Source: Bacteroidota bacterium
Lineage (GTDB): Bacteria; Bacteroidota; Bacteroidia; AKYH767-A; 2013-40CM-41-45
Assembly: GCA_026391975.1 (NCBI GenBank)
Contig: JAPLDB010000080.1
Location: 1-43,681 of the forward strand
Length of the DNA: 43,681 nt
Reading direction: 5' to 3'
The notes beneath the pieces are model-generated. The model worked only from the letters and a program-made list of their open reading frames with translations. It searched no databases and was not told where the DNA came from. Shown here piece after piece: positions 8,977 through 17,356 of the stretch (position 1 is its first letter; each line of letters begins with the position of its first letter). Position numbers and translations under genes: made by a program.

Positions 8977-10401
8977 ATGTCCACCAACCACCGCGCCCTC
9001 CCCATCCTCATCTCCGTATTTTTCTTCTGGGGATTTGTTGCTGCAAGCAATGACATTCTAATTCCTGTGTTCAAGGAAAAATTAAACCTGGAGCAATGGC
9101 AGAGCCAGATGATCTCTTTCGCATTTTATGTGGCATATACTGTCGGGTCACTCATCTATTTTTTCTTATCACGCGCAAGTGGAGGGGATATTTTGAACCG
9201 CATTGGTTACAAAAACGGAATAGCGCTTGGGCTTGTTATTTCCGCACTTGGAACATTGTTGTTTTATCCTGCTGCAGAGACATCTTCGTTCGGTTTGATG
9301 ATCAGCGGACTGTTCATTGTCGGACTCGGATTTTCATTGCAGCAAACTGCAGCAAATCCGCTGGTAATTACCATCGGCAATCCGAAAAAAGGAGCACAAC
9401 GATTGAGTTTGGCCGGTGGCATCAATAATATCGGAACAACGATTGGTCCTGTGATTGTAAGTCTTGCCATCTTCGGATCAATTGCTGCAGGGCAAAAACT
9501 GGATTCACTAACATCTGTAAGAACGCCGTACTTGATACTTGGTGCGGCTTTCCTTGTTGTGGCTGTATTTTTCAAAATGTCTTCGCTGCCTAACCAGATC
9601 CACCATGAAGATGCTAAGGACGAAACAAATACCAAAAACCCATCGCGTAAAAGCGCACTAAGCTATCCGCAACTATGGCTGGGAATGATCGCAATTTTTG
9701 TTTACGTTGGTGTTGAAGTATCAACGGCTTCCAATCTCCCGGAATTCATGCGGCAGCACATCAACCTCAGCACTGACCAGGTGGCGCCTTATGTTTCATT
9801 ATTCTGGGCAAGTTTGATGATCGGCAGGTGGACAGGTGCAGTCGGAGCCTTTGATTTGAAAAAAGGAACAAAAGAGGTATTGAATTTCCTGATGCCTTAT
9901 CTGGCATTCCTTGTTTTTTTACTCGTAAATAAGCTTGCAAATCATGACCTCACACCATTTTATGTTTATGCATTCATCATTGTTGCAATCATTGTTGCAG
10001 ACATCATGAGTAAAGGAAATCCTTCCAGGCAATTGATTATCTTTTCCATTGGTGGAATTGCATCACTGTTCATTGGTATTCTTGCGGATGGAATGACAAG
10101 TGTTTACGCATTTATAAGCGTTGGATTATTCTGCTCTACACTCTGGCCTTGTATTTTCACGCTTGCAATTGCAGGTTTGGGAAAGCATACAAATGAAGGA
10201 TCAAGTCTGCTCATCATGATGATCATGGGCGGTGGCTTCATCAGCTTGTTTCAGGGATGGCTGGCATCGGATCATCTTCTAGGCATACAATGGAGTTATC
10301 TAACGGGCATTGCATGTTTTGCCTACCTTGGCTTCTACGGATGGCGCACGAGCGCAATTTTAAAAAAGCAGGGAATTGAGTACGATACGGCGAGAAGTTA
10401 A
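8977..10401 (+). CDS. FHS-family sugar MFS permease (FucP/NagP-like)
   Basis: A 474-aa inner-membrane transporter of the major facilitator superfamily with about 12 hydrophobic helices. The opening FFFWGFVAASNDILIPVFK is the hallmark of the fucose/galactose/N-acetylglucosamine:H+ symporter branch (FHS). Other branch-like segments are GLGFSLQQTAANPLV and GGINNIGTTIGP. Family members import one monosaccharide with a proton. The neighbours (ROK kinase, glycosylasparaginase) make N-acetylglucosamine the best guess, with mannose or glucose as alternatives. It is the first gene of a co-directional set that runs to 15924. The start codon directly follows a 7-nt tandem array. Confidence 0.9.
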   Translation: MSTNHRALPILISVFFFWGFVAASNDILIPVFKEKLNLEQWQSQMISFAFYVAYTVGSLIYFFLSRASGGDILNRIGYKNGIALGLVISALGTLLFYPAAETSSFGLMISGLFIVGLGFSLQQTAANPLVITIGNPKKGAQRLSLAGGINNIGTTIGPVIVSLAIFGSIAAGQKLDSLTSVRTPYLILGAAFLVVAVFFKMSSLPNQIHHEDAKDETNTKNPSRKSALSYPQLWLGMIAIFVYVGVEVSTASNLPEFMRQHINLSTDQVAPYVSLFWASLMIGRWTGAVGAFDLKKGTKEVLNFLMPYLAFLVFLLVNKLANHDLTPFYVYAFIIVAIIVADIMSKGNPSRQLIIFSIGGIASLFIGILADGMTSVYAFISVGLFCSTLWPCIFTLAIAGLGKHTNEGSSLLIMMIMGGGFISLFQGWLASDHLLGIQWSYLTGIACFAYLGFYGWRTSAILKKQGIEYDTARS

Positions 10402-10456
10402 ATCAGTTTATTGGTTGAATAGTTGATTTGAAAATCCGATGCTGCCTAATTAACAC
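10402..10456. repeat. Inverted copy of the 8-nt array and spacer
   Basis: Just after the permease stop, GTT recurs at 10406, 10414 and 10422, a strict 8-nt period and the reverse complement of the array at 10457-10504. Positions 10413-10427 pair with 10474-10488 (14 of 15 bases), so the whole spacer could fold into a long hairpin ahead of the ROK start. Confidence 0.65.
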
Positions 10457-10504
10457 AGTCAACCATTCAACTAATCAACTATCCAACCGACCAACCAATC
10501 AACT
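10457..10504 (+). repeat. 8-nt tandem array abutting the ROK kinase start codon
   Basis: Six octamers of exact length (10457-10504) follow the pattern n-n-[TC]-CAAC-[CT], e.g. ATTCAACT, AATCAACT, GACCAACC. The last, AATCAACT, ends at the base before the ATG at 10505. Confidence 0.85.
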
Positions 10505-11476
10505 ATGCACCAAATAGTCGCCGCAATTGACATTGGAGGAACAAATACAGTCATCGGAATTGTTGACAAGGAAGGCAACATTCTTTCGCGGGCTTCCATT
10601 CCTACTACCGACTATCCGAATCCTAAGGATTTGGTCGAAGTAGTTTCGAAAAAAATTTTGGATTTAATTGCATTTTGCCAACTGCCAACTGCAGGATTTG
10701 TGTTGGCCGGCGTGGGCATTGGTGCACCAAACGGCAACTATTTCTCCGGCACCATCGAGTTCGCTCCGAATTTAAAGTGGAAAGGAGTCATTCCTCTCGC
10801 AAAATATTTTTCTGACACACTCAACGTAAAAGCAGTTCTCACCAACGATGCAAATGCCGCTGCCCTGGGCGAGATGTATTTTGGCGGGGCAAGGGGAATG
10901 AAAGATTTTATATTCGTAACACTTGGTACCGGGCTGGGCAGTGGAATAGTTGTAGATGGTAAAATGGTGTATGGGCATGATGGCTTTGCGGGTGAGTTGG
11001 GACATATTATTGTGATGCAGCATGGACGGCAATGCGGATGCGGCCGAAAGGGATGTCTGGAGCAATATTGCTCTGCTTCCGGGATCGTGAAGACATATTT
11101 TGAAATTCTGAGAAGCGCCGGTAGCGAATCGCCCAAACTTATAGATTCAGAAAAGGTGGATGCGAAATATATTTTTGAAAAAGCAATGGGAGGGGATGAA
11201 AACGCTTTCTACGCTTTCAATTACACAGGCGAAGTGCTGGGGCTGGCGCTTGCAAACAGTGTGGCTTATACCAGTCCGGAGGCAATTTTTCTTTTCGGAG
11301 GACTGGCCCAGGCGGGAGAATTGCTTTTTAATCCCACTGTGATCTCATTCGAAAAAAACCTGCTTAATATCTATCGGGACAAAATAAAAATACTGCCATC
11401 TGCACTCCCTGAGAATGATGCACCAATACTTGGAGCGGCATCACTGATATGGAATGAACTTGCCCAACATTCATAA
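10505..11476 (+). CDS. ROK-family sugar kinase (glucokinase/N-acetylglucosamine kinase-like)
   Basis: A 323-aa cytosolic ATP-dependent kinase. The phosphate-1 motif DIGGT is at residues 9-13, the catalytic Asp115 is in TNDANAA, the second phosphate loop is GTGLGSG (141-147), and the ROK zinc site is His167 with Cys177, Cys179 and Cys184 (CGCGRKGC). The ExGH motif (Glu164, His167) is the sugar-binding pair of the family. ROK kinases act on glucose, N-acetylglucosamine, mannose or fructose. The neighbouring permease and glycosylasparaginase favour GlcNAc or mannose. Residues near 58-64 (CQLPTAG) are encoded by a 7-nt tandem array, probably a lineage-specific loop insertion. The gene lies 103 nt after the permease gene. 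Confidence 0.92.
   Translation: MHQIVAAIDIGGTNTVIGIVDKEGNILSRASIPTTDYPNPKDLVEVVSKKILDLIAFCQLPTAGFVLAGVGIGAPNGNYFSGTIEFAPNLKWKGVIPLAKYFSDTLNVKAVLTNDANAAALGEMYFGGARGMKDFIFVTLGTGLGSGIVVDGKMVYGHDGFAGELGHIIVMQHGRQCGCGRKGCLEQYCSASGIVKTYFEILRSAGSESPKLIDSEKVDAKYIFEKAMGGDENAFYAFNYTGEVLGLALANSVAYTSPEAIFLFGGLAQAGELLFNPTVISFEKNLLNIYRDKIKILPSALPENDAPILGAASLIWNELAQHS
10675..10695 (+). repeat. 7-nt array inside the ROK kinase gene
   Basis: Three consecutive heptads (TTGCCAA, CTGCCAA, CTGCAGG) lie within the coding frame and encode residues FCQLPTAG ahead of the conserved GIGAPNG segment. The CTGCC unit recurs in the array at 36862-36896. Confidence 0.6.
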
Positions 11477-11535
11477 TTTGTATATTCGTATGCGATTTGT
11501 TATTCGATGGGATAATAATTCTAACCAAACAATAC

Positions 11536-12510
11536 ATGACAACAAGAAGAACGTTTCTCAAATGGACTGCGCTCAGTGCAGCTTTGCTTTCAGTAAAGAA
11601 ATCTTCTGCCCGGAAAATTTCTTTTCCTGCCGGTGAAACAAAGCCAATTGTAATCTCTACCTGGAGACATGGAATTGAAGCCAATGCAGATGCATGGAAA
11701 GTATTGGCAGAAGGAGGAAGGGCGCTGGATGCGGTGGAGAAGGGTGTCATGAACACAGAGAATGATTTGAGGAATCAGAGTGTCGGCCTCGGGGGCATAC
11801 CTGATCGCGACGGCCATGTAACATTGGACGCATGCATCATGGATGAAAAAGGCAACTGCGGCAGTGTGTGTTTTCTGGAACACATTAAACATCCGATATC
11901 GGTTGCACGACTTATCATGGAGAAAACACCACATGTAATATTGGTGGGGGAGGGAGCACAAAAGTTTGCGCTTGACAATGGTTTTACACTGGAAAAATTT
12001 GACCGCACTCCAGAATCTGACAAGGCATGGAAGGAATGGTTGAAGAAATCAGAATACAAGCCGGTAGCCAATTTTGAAAATCATGATACGATCGGGATGC
12101 TTGCCATCGACAAAGCAGGAAATATTTCCGGCTCATGTACGACGAGCGGAATGGGTTATAAGATGCACGGCCGGGTGGGCGATTCTCCAATTATCGGAGC
12201 AGGATTATTTGTGGACAATGAAGTTGGCGGTGCATGCGCAACAGGTACCGGAGAGGAAGTTATCCGGATTTGCGGAAGCCATACGGTAGTTGAAATGATG
12301 CGCGCGGGTCATTCACCTGAAGAAGCCTGCAAAATTGCAGTAGAAAGAATTTCAAAAAGCCCGAAGAATATCAAGGAAATGCAAATTGGATTTCTGGCCG
12401 TCAACAAGCACGGTGAGTTTGGAGGATATGCATTGCAAAAGGGTTTTAACTATGCAGTGCAGTCTCAGGAAATAGACAACCAGTTGCAGGATGCAAAATA
12501 TTTGTGGTGA
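11536..12510 (+). CDS. N4-(beta-N-acetylglucosaminyl)-L-asparaginase (glycosylasparaginase), exported
   Basis: An Ntn-hydrolase that cleaves the GlcNAc-Asn bond left after N-glycoprotein breakdown, giving aspartate and 1-amino-GlcNAc. From the ATG at 11536 it has 324 aa. The precursor is expected to cut itself between Asp184 and Thr185 in the motif HDTIGM, freeing the nucleophile Thr185. The substrate pocket is represented by STWRHG (41-46), GRVGDSPI and GACATGTGE, all matching the well-studied Flavobacterium enzyme family. The N-terminus MTTRRTFLKW plus a hydrophobic stretch is a twin-arginine signal, so the enzyme folds first and acts in the periplasm. A longer start at 11497 would displace the Tat motif. 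The gene sits between a sugar kinase and cutC in a set with a beta-mannosidase, which fits N-glycan core processing. Confidence 0.94.
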   Translation: MTTRRTFLKWTALSAALLSVKKSSARKISFPAGETKPIVISTWRHGIEANADAWKVLAEGGRALDAVEKGVMNTENDLRNQSVGLGGIPDRDGHVTLDACIMDEKGNCGSVCFLEHIKHPISVARLIMEKTPHVILVGEGAQKFALDNGFTLEKFDRTPESDKAWKEWLKKSEYKPVANFENHDTIGMLAIDKAGNISGSCTTSGMGYKMHGRVGDSPIIGAGLFVDNEVGGACATGTGEEVIRICGSHTVVEMMRAGHSPEEACKIAVERISKSPKNIKEMQIGFLAVNKHGEFGGYALQKGFNYAVQSQEIDNQLQDAKYLW

Positions 12511-12580
12511 GTAATTGTTCTCAGCATATGAAGATAATGAATCCTTCATGATAAATTTTGACAATCCTTCTCAAAATATT

Positions 12581-12629
12581 TCTTTTGACTTTTAACTTTT
12601 AACTTTTGATTTATGACTTTTGACTTATG
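12581..12629 (+). repeat. 7-nt tandem array containing the cutC start codon
   Basis: Seven heptads of exact length run from 12581 to 12629, consensus ACTTTTG with variants (TCTTTTG, ACTTTTA, ATTTATG, ACTTATG). The ATG of cutC (12627-12629) is the last three bases of the seventh unit. The fifth unit supplies another ATG (12613) that opens a five-codon ORF, whose TGA (12628-12630) overlaps the cutC start as ATGA. Units preceded by G or A (GACTTTTG, AACTTTTG) differ by one base from the promoter element TACTTTTG. Confidence 0.85.
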
Positions 12630-13370
12630 ACAAGCCTCATCTTCGAAGCATGTGTAGCAAATATTGAATCTGCTCTGGCATCAGAAGCAGCCGGTGCCAA
12701 CCGTATTGAACTATGCAATGTACTTGGAGCAGGAGGGATTACCCCGTCATATGGTATTATTGAAAGGGTACAGAAACTTATTTCTATCCCAATGCATGTT
12801 CTCATCCGTCCCCGTGAAGGAGATTTTCTTTATAGCAATGAGGAATTTGAATCGATGATACGTGATATTGAAGTCTGCAAGGATTTGGGTGTTGCAGGAA
12901 TCGTAACAGCCATACTGAGGGAAAATGGCAATGTTGATCTGGAGAGGTGCCGCAAACTGGTTGCATGCGCCAACCCAATGTCAATGACCTTTCACCGTGC
13001 TTTTGACCTGACGGCTGATGCATTCACTTCGATGGAGGAGATCATTCAGATTGGGTGCAATCGGATACTGACCTCAGGACAACGTGCAACTGCTTTTCAT
13101 GGCGCAAGTTTCATCTCAGGGCTTATCAAGCAGGCGAACGGAAGAATCATTATAATGCCCGGAGGAGGAATAAATGAAAAGAACATTGCTTCTCTCAGAA
13201 AGATAACAGGTGCAACGGAATTTCATCTTTCAGCAAAAATGATCAAGCCAAGTAAAATGCTTTACAGGAATGAGTTTGTTACAATGAGCGGAGAAGAGGC
13301 CGATGAATATTCGCATGACATCCTGGATCCTGAACGCTTCAGAAAAGTGAGAGAAAATGCGATTGCCTGA
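12627..13370 (+). CDS. cutC: CutC-family TIM-barrel protein
   Basis: A 247-aa cytosolic protein of the CutC family at full length. Recognisable blocks are FEACVANIESA at the start, AGANRIELC, MHVLIRPREGDF (HVLIRPR), the central MTFHRAFD and the late GGGINEKN. The family was first named for copper tolerance, but its chemical role is not established; the conserved His, Arg and Glu residues in the barrel suggest an enzyme. The gene context is glycosylasparaginase upstream and an overlapping beta-mannosidase downstream (14-nt overlap, so translational coupling). This argues for a job in sugar metabolism here. No copper genes are nearby. The start codon is embedded in a 7-nt array. Confidence 0.9.
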   Translation: MTSLIFEACVANIESALASEAAGANRIELCNVLGAGGITPSYGIIERVQKLISIPMHVLIRPREGDFLYSNEEFESMIRDIEVCKDLGVAGIVTAILRENGNVDLERCRKLVACANPMSMTFHRAFDLTADAFTSMEEIIQIGCNRILTSGQRATAFHGASFISGLIKQANGRIIIMPGGGINEKNIASLRKITGATEFHLSAKMIKPSKMLYRNEFVTMSGEEADEYSHDILDPERFRKVRENAIA

Positions 13371-15924
13371 AACACCCCAAAATAATTCATCGTTCATTCG
13401 CGGACTCTTTCTCTCCTGCCTGAGGATTTTTATTCTGCTATTTACCGTTTCAGTTCAGGCACAAAACATTTCTGTTGAGCTCAGCTCTGAATGGCGATTC
13501 AAAAAAGCTGGTGATGCAGAATGGATGAATGCAAATGTTCCCGGGACGGTGCATACAGATCTTTTGCTGAATAAAAAGATACCTGATCCGTTTTTTGGAG
13601 ACAACGAAAAAAAGCTTCAGTGGATAGATACATGCGTATGGGAATATGAAACATGGTTTAATGTGAACGACTCAGTTCTTCAACGCAATCACGCTGAACT
13701 TGTTTTCGAAGGACTCGACACTTATGCTAAAGTATTTCTCAATGACCGGCTAATGCTGTCAGCCGACAATATGTTTCGCACCTGGATCGTCGATTGCAAG
13801 AAGTCCTTATTGAAAGAAAGGAATCATCTCCTTATTCGGTTTGAACCTGCATCCGTTAAAGGAAAGGCAGAAGCGAAAAAAATGCCCTTCAAATTACCGG
13901 GTGATGAGAAAGTATATACAAGAAAAGCACAATATCAATATGGCTGGGACTGGGGACCGCGGTTTGTGACCTGTGGAATATGGCGATCCGTAAAGATTAA
14001 TTTTTGGAATTCTTTTCGCCTGAATGATGTTCATGTCACCACAGAGCAACTTACAGATTCTGTTGCGCACCTCATTGCAGAAGTAAATCTGACGGTTGAA
14101 AAAGCGACATCAGTATTTTTCAAGGTATTGGTGGAAAATCAATCGCGGGATTCATTTTATTTTGATCGTACCATTCTACCGGATGAAAAAATAGTTAATC
14201 TTTTATTCGACATCAAGAAACCTAAACGCTGGTGGAGCAATGGCTTAGGCGATGCGTCAGTTTACAGAATTTCTGTCAGAGCCACAGACCCATTCGGTCA
14301 GTCGCAGGAAAGGAATGTTTCAACAGGATTGCGCACAATTCAACTTATTCAGGAAAGCGATGCAAGAGGTAAAAGTTTTTATTTTAAACTCAATGGAATT
14401 CCGGTTTTCATGAAGGGGGCCAACTGGATTCCTGCAGATAATTTTCTTCCGCGTGTTACCAAAGAAAAATACAGGCAGTTATTGCTTGATGCAAAGAATG
14501 CAAACATGAATATGCTCCGGGTTTGGGGCGGAGGAGTATATGAAGATGATTCATTTTATGACCTCTGCGATTCACTGGGGATCTTGGTGTGGCAGGATTT
14601 TATGTTTGCCTGTGCCATGTATCCCGGCGATACATCTTTTCTTGAAAATGTAGGTGAGGAGATTTCAGACAATATCATCAGGCTACGGAATCATCCATGT
14701 ATTGCATTGTGGTGTGGCAACAATGAAATAGATGAAGGGTGGAAAAACTGGGGGTGGCAGAAGCAATTCAGCTATTCCGAAAAAGATTCAGCAACGATCT
14801 GGAAAAACTACCTCAAACTTTTTCATGAAACGATACCTCAGAAAATTATTCAGCTTGATCCGACGCGGACCTACTGGGAATCTTCGCCTTCCATTGGCTG
14901 GGGGCATAAGGAGAGTTTATTGCAGGGGGATTCACATTACTGGGGAGTTTGGTGGGGCCTTGAACCTTTTGAAACATACCTCAAAAAAACAGGTAGGTTT
15001 ATGAGTGAGTATGGATTTCAGGGAATGCCTTCGATGAGATCAATCGAATCATTTACATCATCAGGTGAAAGAAACCTTAAGTCAGCTGAAATTAAAAATC
15101 ATCAAAGGCACCCGACTGGTTTTGAGACGATCGATCATTACATGAACGACCGGTATAAGCAGCCGAAGGATTTTGACAGTTATGTTTATGTTTCTCAGTT
15201 GCTTCAGGCTGAAGGAATGATTGCCGCAATAGAAGCGCACCGCAGTGCGAAGCCCTATTGCATGGGAACGCTTTACTGGCAACTTAACGATTGCTGGCCT
15301 GTGACAAGCTGGAGCAGTATTGATTATTCCGGTAGCTGGAAAGCATTGCATTACGCTGTCCGGGAAACCTATAAGAAATATGTAATCACGGTGATAGATA
15401 CAGCGCAGCTTTTCACTGTGCGTGTTACTTCAGACGATACAGCGTTTACCAAAGCAACCCTCAGGATATCGTCAATAGATTTTTCCGGAAATATTTTATG
15501 GAGGGATTCTGCATTTGCATATTTGTCTCAGGAGCAATCCACCCTCGTTTACAAATCCAATATTGCAGACCTGTCCTATGCGATCAATCCTTTTCGTGCT
15601 TTCATAAAACTGCAGCTTGTAAGAAACGGAGAAATTCTTGCTGCAAAAATTTATTATTTCAAAAAGCCCAAAGAGCTTTTACTGGAGAAACCGGCAATAT
15701 CATATTCGTTGACAAGGCAAGAGGGCGAAATTTTCATTTCGCTTTCGTCAAACACGCTTGCAAAGAATCTGTTTCTTGATTTGAAAGGCGGCGATGCACA
15801 TTTTTCAGAAAATTATTTTGACCTTATGCCTCTTGATACAAGAACAGTTTCTTTTCATTCAGCATTAACAGATGAAGAGATCAAGGAGAAATTAATATTC
15901 AGGTCGCTTTTTGATACTTATTAA
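13357..15924 (+). CDS. GH2 beta-mannosidase, exported
   Basis: An 855-aa glycoside hydrolase family 2 enzyme of the beta-mannosidase branch. After a signal segment (about 1-36, ending SVQAQ) come the sugar-binding jelly roll with VPGTVHTDLL, an Ig-like domain, and the TIM barrel. The acid/base is Glu457 in WCGNNE and the nucleophile is Glu551 in FMSEYGFQ. The branch markers WGGGVYEDD and YGWDWGPR are present. It removes beta-linked mannose from the non-reducing end, for example Man-beta-1,4-GlcNAc from an N-glycan core or mannan oligosaccharides. The start overlaps the end of cutC by 14 nt. The 3' end overlaps the convergent GT-C gene by 26 nt. Confidence 0.94.
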   Translation: MRLPETPQNNSSFIRGLFLSCLRIFILLFTVSVQAQNISVELSSEWRFKKAGDAEWMNANVPGTVHTDLLLNKKIPDPFFGDNEKKLQWIDTCVWEYETWFNVNDSVLQRNHAELVFEGLDTYAKVFLNDRLMLSADNMFRTWIVDCKKSLLKERNHLLIRFEPASVKGKAEAKKMPFKLPGDEKVYTRKAQYQYGWDWGPRFVTCGIWRSVKINFWNSFRLNDVHVTTEQLTDSVAHLIAEVNLTVEKATSVFFKVLVENQSRDSFYFDRTILPDEKIVNLLFDIKKPKRWWSNGLGDASVYRISVRATDPFGQSQERNVSTGLRTIQLIQESDARGKSFYFKLNGIPVFMKGANWIPADNFLPRVTKEKYRQLLLDAKNANMNMLRVWGGGVYEDDSFYDLCDSLGILVWQDFMFACAMYPGDTSFLENVGEEISDNIIRLRNHPCIALWCGNNEIDEGWKNWGWQKQFSYSEKDSATIWKNYLKLFHETIPQKIIQLDPTRTYWESSPSIGWGHKESLLQGDSHYWGVWWGLEPFETYLKKTGRFMSEYGFQGMPSMRSIESFTSSGERNLKSAEIKNHQRHPTGFETIDHYMNDRYKQPKDFDSYVYVSQLLQAEGMIAAIEAHRSAKPYCMGTLYWQLNDCWPVTSWSSIDYSGSWKALHYAVRETYKKYVITVIDTAQLFTVRVTSDDTAFTKATLRISSIDFSGNILWRDSAFAYLSQEQSTLVYKSNIADLSYAINPFRAFIKLQLVRNGEILAAKIYYFKKPKELLLEKPAISYSLTRQEGEIFISLSSNTLAKNLFLDLKGGDAHFSENYFDLMPLDTRTVSFHSALTDEEIKEKLIFRSLFDTY

Positions 15925-17347
15925 AAATCAAGCTGACAAAAACAAATGCAGCAGGAATTAAAAGAAGTACATCTGTATGGAGCAGGTACCGTATTTCCAT
16001 GTTTCGGTAAAAAAAGGAAAGATAAAAATACCATATGATCGGATAGCTCAATACGAAAAAGCCGAAACCCTTTTCGAAGAATTTGTTTTTTAGCCCCAGG
16101 AAAATACCATAAAAACCTAGTAAGATAAATAGTGTGCGAAAAATAAAAAGAAATGAGGAGATCAGTTTTACCGATGTACTCTTGTTTCCATATATACTAA
16201 ATTTAAAAAAACATTTTTGAAAGTTGCCAAGCGGAACTGTAAGCCAGTAGTGCAAGCCATTTTGTTTTCGTTGTTCATCCCTGAGCTCATTAAATATAGC
16301 AGCAATTGAAGAATCACAATTTATCGATTGGGCAACGGTTGTGGATCTGACTCCTTCCTGTACCATGAAATAACTGAAACCAGTGCCGCATGTGTTGCAG
16401 AGGACAGACACTGAATCCAGCAGTATGGAGTCTCTTTTAGATAAATATGATGCGGCCGGCCAGTTGACCTTTTCGCCTTGTATCAATGAGCGATAAACAG
16501 GAGTGTGGTCAGTTCGTACCGAATACACATAATCCATAAATGCCATATAATCTTTTGACCAGAACTTGCCGATATTTAAATCCTGTGAGAATATGATCCG
16601 GTCATGTAGAAAATAATTTCGTGCCGGCCACAAACCGTACGTGATCAATACGCCAAACCCGAAAAAGGCCATCACCGTTATTTTTCGTTTCAGATCGACC
16701 TTCTGAAAAAGATAGGCGATACATAAAAGCGGCAAAGCGAAAATGCACTGCAGCCTTATAAGAGCAGCAATCCCTCCGAAAACCCCGCTTAGAAAAGAAT
16801 TTTTTCCTGATATTAATCTCAATGAAAAAAAGACACTCATTAAAAGAAAGAACAAACTCGATGTTTCAGCATACAGTACAGGTGCCCACACAATTACAAA
16901 AGGATAAACTGCAAACAGGAGTGCGGCACTGTTTCCGAAAACTATTTTTTTTCTTTCATCTTTTTCTTTGACCGACATGAATGCAATTTGTTGTACAAGC
17001 CAGACACTAAAAACATCCATCAGTACCTGCAGGATCACCAGGAGTTTTGATGCAAGGATATAATTCTTGAATGTGAGCAGGTAAAATATTCCGAACAGGA
17101 AAGAGTATCCGGGCGGACGAAAGAACTTACCGTTTTCTATATCGGGATTAACCGTGTAAGTGCATGAGTTGGCAAGGTTAACAAATGAATTGAACCAGGT
17201 AGGGGTATCGCCCTGCGTAAAGTAATCAGCTTTTCCATAATAGATTTTCCCGCCATAGAAGACAAAAAACAAACGGAGCAGGATCCCCAATATGAGGATG
17301 TAAAAAAATGTTGAAGGCAAAGAAAGTTTTGAAACAATTTGCTTCAT
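15899..17347 (-). CDS. Multi-pass membrane glycosyltransferase of the GT-C/GT39 type
   Basis: A 482-aa integral membrane protein with many hydrophobic segments. The N-terminal helix is followed by a loop carrying Asp47 (QGDTPTW) and RPPGY (77-81), the layout of PMT/ArnT-like GT-C enzymes that use polyprenyl-phosphate sugars on the outer face of the inner membrane. The identification rests on topology and these loop motifs, so the acceptor and sugar are unknown. It is the last gene of a three-gene minus-strand set, nine bases after the methyltransferase. A GT2 polyprenyl-phosphate sugar synthase opens the set and could supply its donor. Its 3' end overlaps the beta-mannosidase gene. Confidence 0.75.
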   Translation of the reverse strand: MKQIVSKLSLPSTFFYILILGILLRLFFVFYGGKIYYGKADYFTQGDTPTWFNSFVNLANSCTYTVNPDIENGKFFRPPGYSFLFGIFYLLTFKNYILASKLLVILQVLMDVFSVWLVQQIAFMSVKEKDERKKIVFGNSAALLFAVYPFVIVWAPVLYAETSSLFFLLMSVFFSLRLISGKNSFLSGVFGGIAALIRLQCIFALPLLCIAYLFQKVDLKRKITVMAFFGFGVLITYGLWPARNYFLHDRIIFSQDLNIGKFWSKDYMAFMDYVYSVRTDHTPVYRSLIQGEKVNWPAASYLSKRDSILLDSVSVLCNTCGTGFSYFMVQEGVRSTTVAQSINCDSSIAAIFNELRDEQRKQNGLHYWLTVPLGNFQKCFFKFSIYGNKSTSVKLISSFLFIFRTLFILLGFYGIFLGLKNKFFEKGFGFFVLSYPIIWYFYLSFFYRNMEIRYLLHTDVLLLIPAAFVFVSLIFNKYQKAT

Positions 17348-17356
17348 ACTAAACTT

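Noticed and set aside
8944-12629. Arrays before start codons as CRISPR or iteron origins
   Set aside because: Units are 7-8 nt without spacers and there is no replication initiator gene; the placement at start codons fits expression better.
15082-15351. Open frames on the opposite strand of the beta-mannosidase and of the large cargo genes
   Set aside because: All are shadows of strongly supported genes and carry no domain motifs.
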